A stretch of DNA of 64,000 bases from DATGLG01 sp035294245 (GTDB lineage Bacteria; Pseudomonadota; Alphaproteobacteria; JACZXZ01). Shown here one piece after another: positions 51,261 through 59,987 of the stretch (its first letter is position 1; each line of letters begins with the position of its first letter). The DNA lies in contig DATGLG010000073.1 of the NCBI GenBank assembly GCA_035294245.1, forward strand, positions 1-64,000, in the 5' to 3' direction. Position numbers and translations under genes: made by a program. Below the pieces are notes generated by a model. That model did not search any database and was not told the DNA's origin. It saw only the letters and a list, made by a program, of their open reading frames with translations.

Positions 51261-53675
51261 ATGCCCGCATCCACCAACCCTTCGGTGACCCAAGAAACTC
51301 CGCTCTCCGATCACGAGCGGGAACTCATAGATAGGTGGTGGCGCGCTGCCAACTATCTATCAGTCGGGCAAATCTACCTGCTCGACAATCCGCTCCTAAA
51401 GGAGCCGCTCGAGCTCAGGCACATAAAGCCGCGGCTTCTCGGACATTGGGGCACAACTCCCGGTTTGAATTTTCTATACGTGCATCTCAATCGCATCATC
51501 AAGGCGCGCGATCTGGACATGATCTACATCGCCGGACCAGGCCACGGCGGGCCCGGTATGGTCGCTAACACCTGGCTCGAGGGAACTTACAGCGAAATCT
51601 ATCCACACATTCCTCAGAGCGCCGTCGGGATACGGCGCCTGTTTAAACAGTTCAGCTTTCCCGGCGGCATTCCGAGCCACGCGTCGCCGGATACCCCTGG
51701 CTCCATTCACGAGGGCGGTGAGCTTGGCTACGCCCTGTCGCACGCCTACGGCGCCGCGTTTGACAATCCGGACCTGATTGTGGCCTGTGTTGTTGGCGAT
51801 GGTGAGGCCGAGACCGGACCAATGGCGACGTCTTGGCATTCCAACAAGTTTCTGAATCCGGTGACGGATGGCGCCGTGCTGCCCGTTCTGCACTTGAACG
51901 GGTACAAGATTGCCAATCCGACGATCCTTGCGCGCATCGGACCTGACGAGCTGCGCGATCTTTTCCTTGGATACGGCTACGAGCCGCATCTTGTCGAAGG
52001 TGATGATCCCCGGGCTATGCACCAGCTCATGGCTGCGACCCTGAACAAGGTATGCGACGAGATCAGCTTGATTCAACGTGAAGCCCGTGAAGGCCGGATG
52101 CGCCACCGTCCGAAATGGCCGATGATCATCTTGAAAACGCCCAAGGGCTGGACCGGGCCGAAGGACGTCGATGGACTCAAGACCGAGGGTTTCTGGCGCT
52201 CGCATCAGGTGCCTATTGCAGAAATGGCGACAAAGCCTGCGCATGTGAAGCTGCTGGAACAATGGATGAAGAGCTATCGGCCGGAGGAGCTGTTCGACCC
52301 TGACGGAACTCTAATGCCTGAAATCGCCGCGCTCGCGCCGGTGGGCGACCGGCGGATGAGCGCCAATCCGCATGCCAATGGCGGTTTGCTGATGCGCGAA
52401 CTCGATTTGCCCGATATCGCGACGTACGCCGTCAAGGTCGAGAAGCCCGGCGAACGCACAGCGGAGGCAACGGCGATCATGGCCGAGCTTCTCCGCGATA
52501 TTATCAAGGCGAGCGAGGGGCAGCGGAACTTTCGTTTGTTTGGCCCGGATGAAACGGCGTCAAACCGTCTGTCCCGCGTGTTCGAGGCCACCGATCGAGC
52601 GTGGGATGCCGAAACCCTCTCATATGACGAACATCTGGCACCCAGGGGACGGGTTATGGAAATCCTCTCGGAGCATACCTGCCAAGGTTGGCTCGAAGGC
52701 TATCTGCTGACCGGCCGCCACGGATTGTTCAATTGCTATGAAGCGTTCATCCACATTGTGGATTCAATGTTCAACCAGCATGCAAAGTGGCTCAAAAGCT
52801 GCCGTGAGATACCTTGGCGTCGGCCGATACCCTCCCTCAACTACCTGCTCACCTCGCATGTCTGGCGTCAGGATCATAATGGCTTCAGCCACCAGGATCC
52901 GGGCTTCATCGACTACGTATGCAACAAGAAGGCCGACATCGTGCGGGTCTACCTCCCACCCGATGCCAACTCGCTGCTGTTCGTGACCGATCACTGCTTC
53001 CGTAGCTGGAACCGCATCAATGTGATTGTCGCCGGGAAGCAGCCTCAGTGGCAGTGGCTAAGCATGGATGAAGCCATCAAACACTGCACCGCTGGCATCG
53101 GCATTTGGGAATGGGCGAGCAACGATCGCGGCAGCGAGCCGGACGTCGTGATGGCGTGTGCCGGCGACGTTCCGACGCTGGAGACCCTTGCGGCTGTCGA
53201 TCTCCTGCGTCGAAGCGTCCCTGATCTCAAGATTCGGGTGGTGAATGTGGTCGATTTGATGACCCTGCAGCCCAGCGAGGAACATCCACACGGCCTAACG
53301 GATCACGATTTTGATGCGCTGTTCACGACCAATAAGCCGGTGATCTTCGCTCACCATGGTTATCCATGGCTTATTCACCGCTTGACCTACCGGCGAACCA
53401 ATCACGAAAACATCCACGTCCGCGGCTACAAGGAAGAGGGCACCACGACGACCCCCTTCGATATGGTCGTGCGCAATGATCTGGACCGTTTCCACCTCGC
53501 TTCCGATGTCATAGATCGATTGCCGAGGCTCGGCTATCTCGCTGCCTATGCGAAGCAGGCTCTCCGCGACAAGCTGATAGAGCACAAGGCCTATATTCGC
53601 CAGCACGGGGAGGATATGCCCGAGGTGAGGGATTGGTGTTGGTCGCCCCTGGATCCTACCCGGAGCGCCGCCTAG
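51261..53675 (+). CDS. xfp: Xylulose-5-phosphate/fructose-6-phosphate phosphoketolase
   Basis: 804 residues from ATG 51261, GAGGA upstream; full length. Thiamine-diphosphate and family motifs include LGHWGTTPGLNFLYVHLNR, GPGHGGPGMVAN, SHASPDTPGSIHEGGELGYA, VVGDGEAETGPMATSWHSNK and EHTCQGWLEGYLLTGRHGLF. It splits xylulose-5-P (or fructose-6-P) with phosphate into acetyl phosphate and glyceraldehyde-3-P (or erythrose-4-P). The acetyl phosphate goes to AckA. The set ackA-CBS-xfp has gaps of 12 and 50 nt and is likely one transcript. Confidence 0.97.
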   Translation: MPASTNPSVTQETPLSDHERELIDRWWRAANYLSVGQIYLLDNPLLKEPLELRHIKPRLLGHWGTTPGLNFLYVHLNRIIKARDLDMIYIAGPGHGGPGMVANTWLEGTYSEIYPHIPQSAVGIRRLFKQFSFPGGIPSHASPDTPGSIHEGGELGYALSHAYGAAFDNPDLIVACVVGDGEAETGPMATSWHSNKFLNPVTDGAVLPVLHLNGYKIANPTILARIGPDELRDLFLGYGYEPHLVEGDDPRAMHQLMAATLNKVCDEISLIQREAREGRMRHRPKWPMIILKTPKGWTGPKDVDGLKTEGFWRSHQVPIAEMATKPAHVKLLEQWMKSYRPEELFDPDGTLMPEIAALAPVGDRRMSANPHANGGLLMRELDLPDIATYAVKVEKPGERTAEATAIMAELLRDIIKASEGQRNFRLFGPDETASNRLSRVFEATDRAWDAETLSYDEHLAPRGRVMEILSEHTCQGWLEGYLLTGRHGLFNCYEAFIHIVDSMFNQHAKWLKSCREIPWRRPIPSLNYLLTSHVWRQDHNGFSHQDPGFIDYVCNKKADIVRVYLPPDANSLLFVTDHCFRSWNRINVIVAGKQPQWQWLSMDEAIKHCTAGIGIWEWASNDRGSEPDVVMACAGDVPTLETLAAVDLLRRSVPDLKIRVVNVVDLMTLQPSEEHPHGLTDHDFDALFTTNKPVIFAHHGYPWLIHRLTYRRTNHENIHVRGYKEEGTTTTPFDMVVRNDLDRFHLASDVIDRLPRLGYLAAYAKQALRDKLIEHKAYIRQHGEDMPEVRDWCWSPLDPTRSAA

Positions 53676-53834
53676 AAAAGTAGGCTGCCAGGGCCGCGCG
53701 GCAATTCCTTTCCATGACGCCCCTCTGCATGCGCGAGGTGGTAAACTTAACCTACAATGCGCGGGCTCGCCCTCAAGCCGAACCCGACGGACCTCCGCGC
53801 CTCTTCCCATGTCGGTGGCAAATGGTTTCGGCGA

Positions 53835-53848
53835 TTGATCTATATCAT
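53835..53848. promoter_or_regulatory. FNR/FixK-like box TTGATCTATATCAT
   Basis: One mismatch from TTGA-N6-TCAA. It ends 55 nt before the Usp start at 53904. Confidence 0.68.
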
Positions 53849-53903
53849 CGTGCACACTGCTTTACCTTGGCTAGGTTAAAGAGCTTGAGGTGTGGAGCAC
53901 ATT

Positions 53904-54749
53904 ATGACAATCAGGTCGATCCTCGCATTGGTCACGGGCCATGAAGCCGATCGCCTGTCATTGGCCAGCAGCATGCGCCTGGCACAAAAGCTCAATGCAT
54001 TTATTGATGTCCTTCACATCACACCCGATCCGCGCGAGGCCCTCCCCTTTCCGTTTCAGGACTGGACCGGCGCATTTGTTCAGGAAATAAAGAAACAAGC
54101 CGAAAAGAAAGCCGAAGCTTTGACCACGCAGGCGCGGTGGCTGTTCGAAGAAGCCTGCACGGAGACAGGCATCAATCGTCCGGACGCCAGGGCTCGGTTT
54201 CAGGCCGTCGTCGGGCGCATCTCGGACATCGTGGCCTTGCGCGGGCGCGTGTTCGACCTGGTTTCGCTGGGTCGCGCTTCAGGGGCAGGACAGACAGATT
54301 GGCAGGGCCTTCTCAAGGCTGCGCTCATGGAAAGCGGTCGGCCCTTGCTCATTTTACCCGTTGAGCCAAGGGGGCCCATTGGTCGTACCGTCGCATTGGC
54401 GTGGAACGGCAGTGCAGAAGCAGGGCGAGCGACGAGTTCAGCACTGCCCATTCTCGCCGGCGCGCAGCGCATTTTGTTACTCGTCGGTACCGAAGGTAAG
54501 CCGGTCTCGCCCCCGCCCGCCGAGGTCGAGCGATGGCTGGAGCGTCATGGGATATCCTCGCGATGCGAAGTCGTGTTCCTGAGAGATTCACCGGTCGGCA
54601 CGCAACTTGTTAGGGAAGCCGAAGACGCTGGTGCTGATCTTCTGGTCATGGGTGCCTACGGGCACTCCCGCTTGCGCGAGACTGTCTTTGGCGGCGCTAC
54701 TGAGGCCGTACTCCAGAAATCCACACTGCCGGTACTTATGGCTCATTGA
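53904..54749 (+). CDS. Universal stress protein, two-domain (paralogue A)
   Basis: 281 residues. The first half begins TIRSILALVTGHEADRLSLA, the second near residue 155 (RTVALAWNGSAEAGRATSSA). The C-terminal ATP-type loop is VMGAYGHSRLRETVFGGAT, with GG in place of the usual G(S/T). It is a close relative of the 61521 product, sharing start and end nearly line by line. A FixK-like box lies 55 nt upstream. Confidence 0.9.
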   Translation: MTIRSILALVTGHEADRLSLASSMRLAQKLNAFIDVLHITPDPREALPFPFQDWTGAFVQEIKKQAEKKAEALTTQARWLFEEACTETGINRPDARARFQAVVGRISDIVALRGRVFDLVSLGRASGAGQTDWQGLLKAALMESGRPLLILPVEPRGPIGRTVALAWNGSAEAGRATSSALPILAGAQRILLLVGTEGKPVSPPPAEVERWLERHGISSRCEVVFLRDSPVGTQLVREAEDAGADLLVMGAYGHSRLRETVFGGATEAVLQKSTLPVLMAH

Positions 54750-54808
54750 TACCGGGCAGCCTTCCCTGAACCTTCGGCAGATGAGGCCGTCGACTTCCAG
54801 ACTCTTCG

Positions 54809-56191
54809 CTAAAAGGCCAGCCAGGCATAGAGAAAGAGAGTGTTGTTGTCGGACGCGTTTCGTCCGAAGCCGTCGTAGTTGGAACCCGCTCCGTTGAATT
54901 TATTGTAGAGCGTGTATTGGAGCGAGAACTTCACCTGCGCCCACGGCCATAACGATGTGATATTCGAGTTGATGAACGGTAGGTAATTCAGCTCGAAAAT
55001 CCAGCCATGCGTATCGGGTCTGCCGTTGTTGCTTCCCGTGATCGGGCCGGGCGCGAAGAGGCCAGTGTCGGCGCTGCCCCAGATCGAGAAGTACTGCACG
55101 GTGGCGCCGTATTTGGCGTCGCCGTGACTATAGTAGTAGGAGCCTTTCAACTTCGCACTGTTGAGCGTGTTGGAGGGATTGGCGCTGTTGCCTAGCCCAA
55201 AGGTGGCGTTGAGATCCTGATTTTCGTGAATATAGTAACCCTCGAGCGCAACGATATTGGATCCGCTGACCAGATTATATTGGGCATCGATGCCAATATC
55301 GGTGAAGTGATCCGTGCCTTGGCTGCGATCTCGACCGGGAAAGGTATTCGCGGCCAGACCGAAAGTGCCGATCGATGCGGAATTGTCGCTCCAATCCCGC
55401 TGCAATGCGACGCGCCAGTAGGGCGCAACTCCGTTGATCTGTGCTTCGTTGTCGGGGTGGATACCGAACGTCCTTTGCATGTCCTGGGGCAATGTCTTGT
55501 ACAGGCTGAATTCCGTATAGATTGTGTTGTCGATCATCGCGTAGGCGCCGAGAGCTCCCACTTGTTGCGCAAGGCCGCCCTCAATCAAGGTCGCCGTAAT
55601 CGGCTTGGGTGCCAGGCTGGGGCTGGCGTAGGGATAGCCGAAGGCGGGGGTGCTGTTATAGATGTCCTGGACCGTCGGATTGTTGTTGAAATCGACGCCG
55701 AAGATCAGGTCGTGATCGAAGATCGTTGCGTTTTTTGCGAAGCGGATGTCCGTGTTGTCCCAGTTGAAGTTCTTTGCCGTGTCGCTATAGGTCGCCTGCG
55801 CAAAGGCGCCCACGTCATCGACGATTTTGCCGCCGTAGAACAGGCTCGCAGCCTCGAGCGAAAAATTGTTGTTCGGCCCAAAATGAGGCGGCACATTGCC
55901 CGGCTGATCGCGATTAATGTTGGTAAAGCCCGGTATGACCATTACCGCAAAGGGGGGTATGTCCGATTCACCGGTGCTCAGCGTGTATCCGTTTAGCTTA
56001 AAGACGCGACCGAACGGTGTGAGTTCGGGAAAGTTGGTATGGCATGCGGGGCAACCTTGGCCCGTCTGCCGTGCATAACTTGGGAGGGCGCGGACGGGGG
56101 TCGAAAGCCCCAACGAGACCGCGACGGCCCCCACCCCCACGATCGCGACGGCCCAGATCGCCTGAAAAAGCCAGCGCTTAACCCTTGCCAT
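54809..56191 (-). CDS. Cyc2-like fused outer-membrane cytochrome-porin
   Basis: 460 residues, AGGGGGAA before ATG 56191. A signal peptide ends near residue 35. Directly after it comes a single heme site, C47-x2-C50-H51, in ARQTGQGCPACHTNFPELTP, followed by FGRVFKLNGYT. The remaining 390 residues are beta-barrel-like strands ending LFLYAWLAF with terminal Phe. This layout (one N-terminal heme, then porin) and the RQTG-CxxCH-PxL-FGRxFK-NGY signature are those of Cyc2, the outer-membrane Fe(II) oxidase family. Many relatives have no tested function. No partner periplasmic cytochrome is adjacent, so iron oxidation is only a possibility. Confidence 0.8.
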   Translation of the reverse strand: MARVKRWLFQAIWAVAIVGVGAVAVSLGLSTPVRALPSYARQTGQGCPACHTNFPELTPFGRVFKLNGYTLSTGESDIPPFAVMVIPGFTNINRDQPGNVPPHFGPNNNFSLEAASLFYGGKIVDDVGAFAQATYSDTAKNFNWDNTDIRFAKNATIFDHDLIFGVDFNNNPTVQDIYNSTPAFGYPYASPSLAPKPITATLIEGGLAQQVGALGAYAMIDNTIYTEFSLYKTLPQDMQRTFGIHPDNEAQINGVAPYWRVALQRDWSDNSASIGTFGLAANTFPGRDRSQGTDHFTDIGIDAQYNLVSGSNIVALEGYYIHENQDLNATFGLGNSANPSNTLNSAKLKGSYYYSHGDAKYGATVQYFSIWGSADTGLFAPGPITGSNNGRPDTHGWIFELNYLPFINSNITSLWPWAQVKFSLQYTLYNKFNGAGSNYDGFGRNASDNNTLFLYAWLAF

Positions 56192-56579
56192 GTATTCCCC
56201 CTGACGCAGGGGCCATCCAAGCCTGTCGGTAGGTAATTTAGGATCCGGCTGCGCTCGATAGCCTCCCGTTCTGGATCACTTTTCAGGTCGCGCTTCAGCA
56301 GTCCACAAGCTCTTAACTATTATCAAAAAACTCGTCGCAAGGAAACGGCCTCGATCAATATTTCTCAGCTGCAATCCTGTAATTCGGGTGACACCTGACT
56401 TGATAATTACAGAAATACATTCGGCTCTCTGATGACGATCTCACTGCGCTCCGGAGAGCGAGGGAGCATAGGCTGGCTGCCATGCGAGATTGCACTCGGC
56501 GCTCAACAATGCGCTGAACGACAGCAGCCGTTTTCGCAGCGCCCCTTGCAATGGGACGCTGCCAATTTCGCAACCTCTT
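56192..56579. other. Intergenic region upstream of the Cyc2-like gene
   Basis: 388 bp, A/T-rich around 56310-56430. It should hold the Cyc2-like promoter. No TTGA-N6-TCAA box is present, unlike most gaps nearby; an 8-bp inverted repeat lies at 56377-56412. No supported gene. Confidence 0.55.
56377..56412. promoter_or_regulatory. 8-bp inverted repeat, possible regulator site
   Basis: CTGTAATT at 56377-56384 and AATTACAG at 56405-56412 are perfect reverse complements, 28 bp apart. They lie about 190 nt upstream of the Cyc2-like start. The long spacer argues against an RNA hairpin and for a protein site, but this is weak. Confidence 0.3.
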
Positions 56580-56963
56580 TTACGCCGTCTTCGGCCCGTT
56601 CGCAGCACCAGCCGCCCGCGATATGTAATGAGGTGAGCAAGGCGCCATCGCAACTCTGCCAAGAAGCTGCGTCAGTCTCTCGGCTGTCCCCAAGTATTGC
56701 TCGGTCGCTTTTTCAGCGAAACGACGTTGGCATTCGACGGCCGCGCCGGGCGATTGGCAGGCGCCGAGTGCCTTCCATGCCTCCAGGTTTTCATGAACGC
56801 GGGATTTTCCAAGATTGAGCAGCTCCTGCCACGTTGCGAAAAGCCCTTCGACGACCTCTTCGTTGATCCGGATGGCATGCTCAAGGTTTTGCTGAGTAAA
56901 CATCCCCAGCGACCCGAACCCATCCTCGCGCCGCTGAGCCCTGGCATTCGCTTGCTTCGTCAT
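56580..56963 (-). CDS. Phasin-like protein
   Basis: 127 residues from ATG 56963 (TAGGGAG upstream); the 141-residue frame to 57005 lacks a ribosome site. The whole protein is amphipathic helix: FTQQNLEHAIRINEEVVEGL, WQELLNLGKSRVHENLEAWK and AEKATEQYLGTAERLTQLLG. This is the style of phasins, which coat polyhydroxyalkanoate granules. No PHA synthase gene is present in the window. A FixK-like box lies 125 nt upstream. Confidence 0.65.
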   Translation of the reverse strand: MTKQANARAQRREDGFGSLGMFTQQNLEHAIRINEEVVEGLFATWQELLNLGKSRVHENLEAWKALGACQSPGAAVECQRRFAEKATEQYLGTAERLTQLLGRVAMAPCSPHYISRAAGAANGPKTA

Positions 56964-57386
56964 CACATCATACTCCCTAGTTGCCGCTTCCTGCGTTCGC
57001 CCCAATGGCCTCCGGCTCCGCGAGGAGCTGGATGAGGAGCGCTTGTGACGATAGACGAGACGATACGCATAACCCAGGGATTGGTGCTTTGACCCAAATC
57101 AATCAATGTGCCATCGAAGCAAGCGTCAGGGATCGTCTCCAGGCGGTAACGCTCATTGGCGGCGGGCCCTTTGTGGCTGCCCGGACAGTATGAGCGCGAG
57201 ACGATCGCGCTTCTTCGCTGGGTCGCTGTCGTCCGTCTTATTCGGTTTGAAGCGCCGCTCGGCAATGGCGGGAGTGGCGAAAACCCGAGCGAAGGCCATT
57301 GTTCCGATATCCTCCAACCACGCGAACATCGCGCGAGGCCGCCGGGTGGGGGAACCCGCCGGCACTCACAGCGACATGAAGCGGCG
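56964..57386. other. Intergenic region between phasin-like and hsp20 genes
   Basis: 423 bp. Apart from a FixK-like box at 57089-57102 I see no supported gene; a 70-codon minus-strand frame at 57153-57365 has no recognisable sequence. Confidence 0.5.
57089..57102. promoter_or_regulatory. FNR/FixK-like box TTGACCCAAATCAA
   Basis: Exact TTGA-N6-TCAA, 125 nt upstream of the phasin-like start at 56963. Confidence 0.68.
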
Positions 57387-57938
57387 CTATTTCGACGCGA
57401 TAGAAATACGTTTCTCGGCCGTCTTCGCTTCTTTCGACTTGGGCAATGTGATGGAGAGTACGCCCTTCTCGAACTTGGCCGAGATCTTATCCTCCTCCAC
57501 ACTGTCGGGAAGCTCGAAGGCGCGCCGCACCGAGCCGTAGCTCCGCTCGGATAGGTAATAGTCCTTCTTCTTCTCCTCCCGTTCGGCCTTCTTCTCGCCC
57601 GTGATTATGAGCACACCATCCTTGAGCGATACGGCGATATCCTTCTCGTCAACACCAGGAAGCTCGGCCTCAATCTCGAAACCGTCCTTCGTCTCCGACA
57701 CATCCACTTTGGGCATTAGAGTGTTCACGGGCATAAGCTCGCCGACAAGGCCGAATGGCTCAATGGTGGAGAGGCGGCTTGGAAACAGCCTGCTCGGCCA
57801 ACCTCGGAAGAAGTCATCGAACAGACGATCGACCTCCTCACGGAGAGTCAAGATCGGATGCTTACCGCCCGAGGTGGCCGCCGCAACCGCGGTTTCCTTA
57901 CCGGATTTGCCAATGGTCTCTTTGCCAGATGATGTCAT
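57387..57938 (-). CDS. Small heat shock protein, Hsp20/alpha-crystallin family
   Basis: 183 residues from ATG 57938 with GAGAGG 7 nt upstream. N-terminal arm includes LREEVDRLFDDFFRGWPSRL. The alpha-crystallin domain runs from about residue 75 (PKVDVSETKDGFEIEAELPG) to VLSITLPKS, with the YYLSERSYGSVRRAFELP segment. The C-terminal I-x-I anchor appears as RISIASK. It is an ATP-independent holdase. A FixK-like box lies 83 nt upstream; I see no heat-shock-specific promoter. Confidence 0.95.
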   Translation of the reverse strand: MTSSGKETIGKSGKETAVAAATSGGKHPILTLREEVDRLFDDFFRGWPSRLFPSRLSTIEPFGLVGELMPVNTLMPKVDVSETKDGFEIEAELPGVDEKDIAVSLKDGVLIITGEKKAEREEKKKDYYLSERSYGSVRRAFELPDSVEEDKISAKFEKGVLSITLPKSKEAKTAEKRISIASK

Positions 57939-58319
57939 ATCGCACCTCTCTCGAAAGCTGCGTGAGCACCCACGCATCGTTAAATTGCATCGCATGATGT
58001 CCCGCAATGAGCGCAGAGACATTGACGTATATCAAACGAAGCGATCTCTGCGGATTTTCGCGAAAGCCTTTTGGCGCATCCCCTTGCGCCATTTGGATCG
58101 CCGAACACCTTTCCGCTCCGGAACGATTGGCCAGCTAATTTCACGCGTCACCGTGCGCAGCTGCCTTCTTTTTCCGAGTATCGAGAGCTCGCAGGCGGCA
58201 TCTTAGCGATGCCGGCGCGTTCGATGACGTGCCGAAAGAAGTGGCCCATCAGCTCGCCGAGGGAGGATGAGTCGATAACTTGTCCCGAATCGAAAGTGCC
58301 TTGCGGTCGCGGTCTCCCG
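57939..58319. other. Intergenic region between hsp20 and the FmdE-like gene
   Basis: 381 bp with a FixK-like box at 58022-58035. On the minus strand an open piece reads SSSLGELMGHFFRHVIERAG, without start or known family; it could be a worn-down gene tail. Nothing else is supported. Confidence 0.45.
58022..58035. promoter_or_regulatory. FNR/FixK-like box TTGACGTATATCAA
   Basis: Exact TTGA-N6-TCAA, 83 nt upstream of the hsp20 start. Confidence 0.72.
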
Positions 58320-58922
58320 CTAGCTGATGACGACCAGATCCGGATTGGCGTGCTGATCGACGAGGATCCTCCGGACGCGCTCCTGCCAGCTCGCCACAAA
58401 CATCTTGCGCTCCTGGTCTGTTGCATCATTCGAGAGCGCACGCTGGATCTGGTTGCCGAAATCCCTGGGCGCCGGAACGACACTGGAAACGAACCGCAAA
58501 TCGACCTCGCGCTTCGTGTCGAGTCGCGTGAGGCGGAGATCCCCGGGTATGGCGGCGCCGAAGGAGAGCAGGTTTCGCCGATCGAACCGCCCTCCCAACC
58601 CCTTGAATCCATCATCTTGTGCTGCGCCGGTGATGAGGCAGACGATCTTGGCAGCGACGCCGGTCGCTCCGTCGGTCCTATCAGCGCGCAGTGCCGCGCT
58701 GATCGCGCCACGTTCAGGAACTTGATCCTGATATAAGGCGGTCAACCCCTTCGCGACCATCAGAAAGGCGCCCGCCGTCGTTGGGCAAGAATGCCCTGCG
58801 AGCTTGACCACATCGATGTATCGGTATTCTACCCGGCCTCCGGGGATTGCGCCGAGAAAGTCAGCCAAAGGATCATACATGATGATGCAAGGTGCCTCGT
58901 CGTAGAAGCTCGGATATTCCAC
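58320..58922 (-). CDS. FmdE-like (formylmethanofuran dehydrogenase subunit E family) protein
   Basis: 200 residues from GTG 58922, chosen because AAGGAGG lies 6 nt before it; the longer frame to 59111 runs through a FixK-like box. The FmdE-type motif is KLAGHSCPTTAGAFLMVAKG (His and Cys likely bind metal), followed by a GATGVAAKIVCLITGAAQDD region. Archaeal FmdE is tied to molybdenum/tungsten formylmethanofuran dehydrogenase, but bacterial stand-alone members have unknown roles. It is divergent from a hemerythrin gene and shares its promoter box. Confidence 0.72.
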   Translation of the reverse strand: MEYPSFYDEAPCIIMYDPLADFLGAIPGGRVEYRYIDVVKLAGHSCPTTAGAFLMVAKGLTALYQDQVPERGAISAALRADRTDGATGVAAKIVCLITGAAQDDGFKGLGGRFDRRNLLSFGAAIPGDLRLTRLDTKREVDLRFVSSVVPAPRDFGNQIQRALSNDATDQERKMFVASWQERVRRILVDQHANPDLVVIS

Positions 58923-59072
58923 CTTATCCTCCTTCAGATATGCGCCCCATGTGGCCGCAGATCGTAAGCATGCCCATGCAAGGACGCTCGGTCCTTGCCC
59001 AAGCACAAAGAACGCCGGTGTATCGCGTCTCATCATCGAGTTGGCCGAAAAGCAGAAAAACAATCCGGGAAT

Positions 59073-59086
59073 TTGATCGGGATCAA
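59073..59086. promoter_or_regulatory. FNR/FixK-like box TTGATCGGGATCAA
   Basis: Exact TTGA-N6-TCAA. It ends 56 nt before the hemerythrin start at 59143 and lies 150 nt from the divergent FmdE-like start. Confidence 0.78.
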
Positions 59087-59142
59087 CGATGCTGAGCGGT
59101 CTTCGTGCCATATTTTCGCTTTTGGATCAGGGTGGGACAGCT

Positions 59143-59694
59143 ATGTTGAGCCAGCTTGAGCTCGGTCCAATTCCCGAGAGCTTGCTCCTCGAGCCTCTGG
59201 ACTACATCTACGCCGATCACTTCCGCCAGCGCGCCGTCTGCGTGAAGCTGGAGCAGTTGATCGAGGATCCTGACGATCCGTGCGCGCGCCATGAGGCAGC
59301 CGAGATCTTAGCCTTCATGGAGCAGGATCTGCCCCTCCACATTGCCGACGAGGAGGACAGCTTGTTTCCCCTTCTTCGACTGCGTTGCCAACCAGAGGAC
59401 GATATTGAGCAGGTCCTACAGATCCTGAGCGAGGAACACGCCTCTGACGAAGCTCTCGCTAAGGATCTCATTGCCGAATTACGGCGGCTTTCAACTGCAC
59501 GAGGCCGAGCAGGCGGCCGAGCGCTGAAATGGGTGGCTCTGGCATATATTCAAACGCAGCGACGTCACCTATCCTGGGAGAACGCCTTACTGCTGGCGAT
59601 TGCCCGCCGGCGTCTCATGCCGGCTGACTTGGTTTCCCTAGGGCGCGATATGGCCCAGCGACGAGGTGTTTCCTACCCGAAGCCTGCGAGCTAA
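59143..59694 (+). CDS. Hemerythrin-domain protein (HHE type)
   Basis: 183 residues from ATG 59143 (GGGTGGGA upstream; ATG 59089 is too close to the box). A four-helix domain carries candidate di-iron ligands H26 (YADHF), H66 and E70 (LHIADEED), H99 (SEEHAS), and H142 with E146 (RRHLSWEN). Such proteins bind O2, NO or iron. The C-terminal 40 residues are basic. It belongs to the set of oxygen- and metal-handling proteins of the island. Confidence 0.88.
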   Translation: MLSQLELGPIPESLLLEPLDYIYADHFRQRAVCVKLEQLIEDPDDPCARHEAAEILAFMEQDLPLHIADEEDSLFPLLRLRCQPEDDIEQVLQILSEEHASDEALAKDLIAELRRLSTARGRAGGRALKWVALAYIQTQRRHLSWENALLLAIARRRLMPADLVSLGRDMAQRRGVSYPKPAS

Positions 59695-59899
59695 TCGTAG
59701 AGCAACGCCGCGCACCGACAACCGACCCGCCCTCCTAATAGAGAAAAGGCCAAACCAGCCGCCGGCTTCGGCATGGCCCGAGCCGTATTGTGGTGATGTA
59801 ACTCGGTGCGACCGCCTCGGCCATGATGCCTTGATCTACGCTCTCAAGCGCAGGCGCATTTTGAATCCGAGAATGCCGGCTTGTGTCGCGCCGAGAGAT

Positions 59900-59913
59900 T
59901 TGATCCAAATCAA
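59900..59913. promoter_or_regulatory. FNR/FixK-like box TTGATCCAAATCAA
   Basis: Exact TTGA-N6-TCAA, 74 nt upstream of ATG 59988 (92 nt from ATG 60006). Confidence 0.75.
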
Positions 59914-59987
59914 TTCAATAGCAAGGGCTCTCCGATATAAGCTACGGCTGCAGCAATCGAGCCGGCGCCTCGTTTCTGTGCCGGGTA

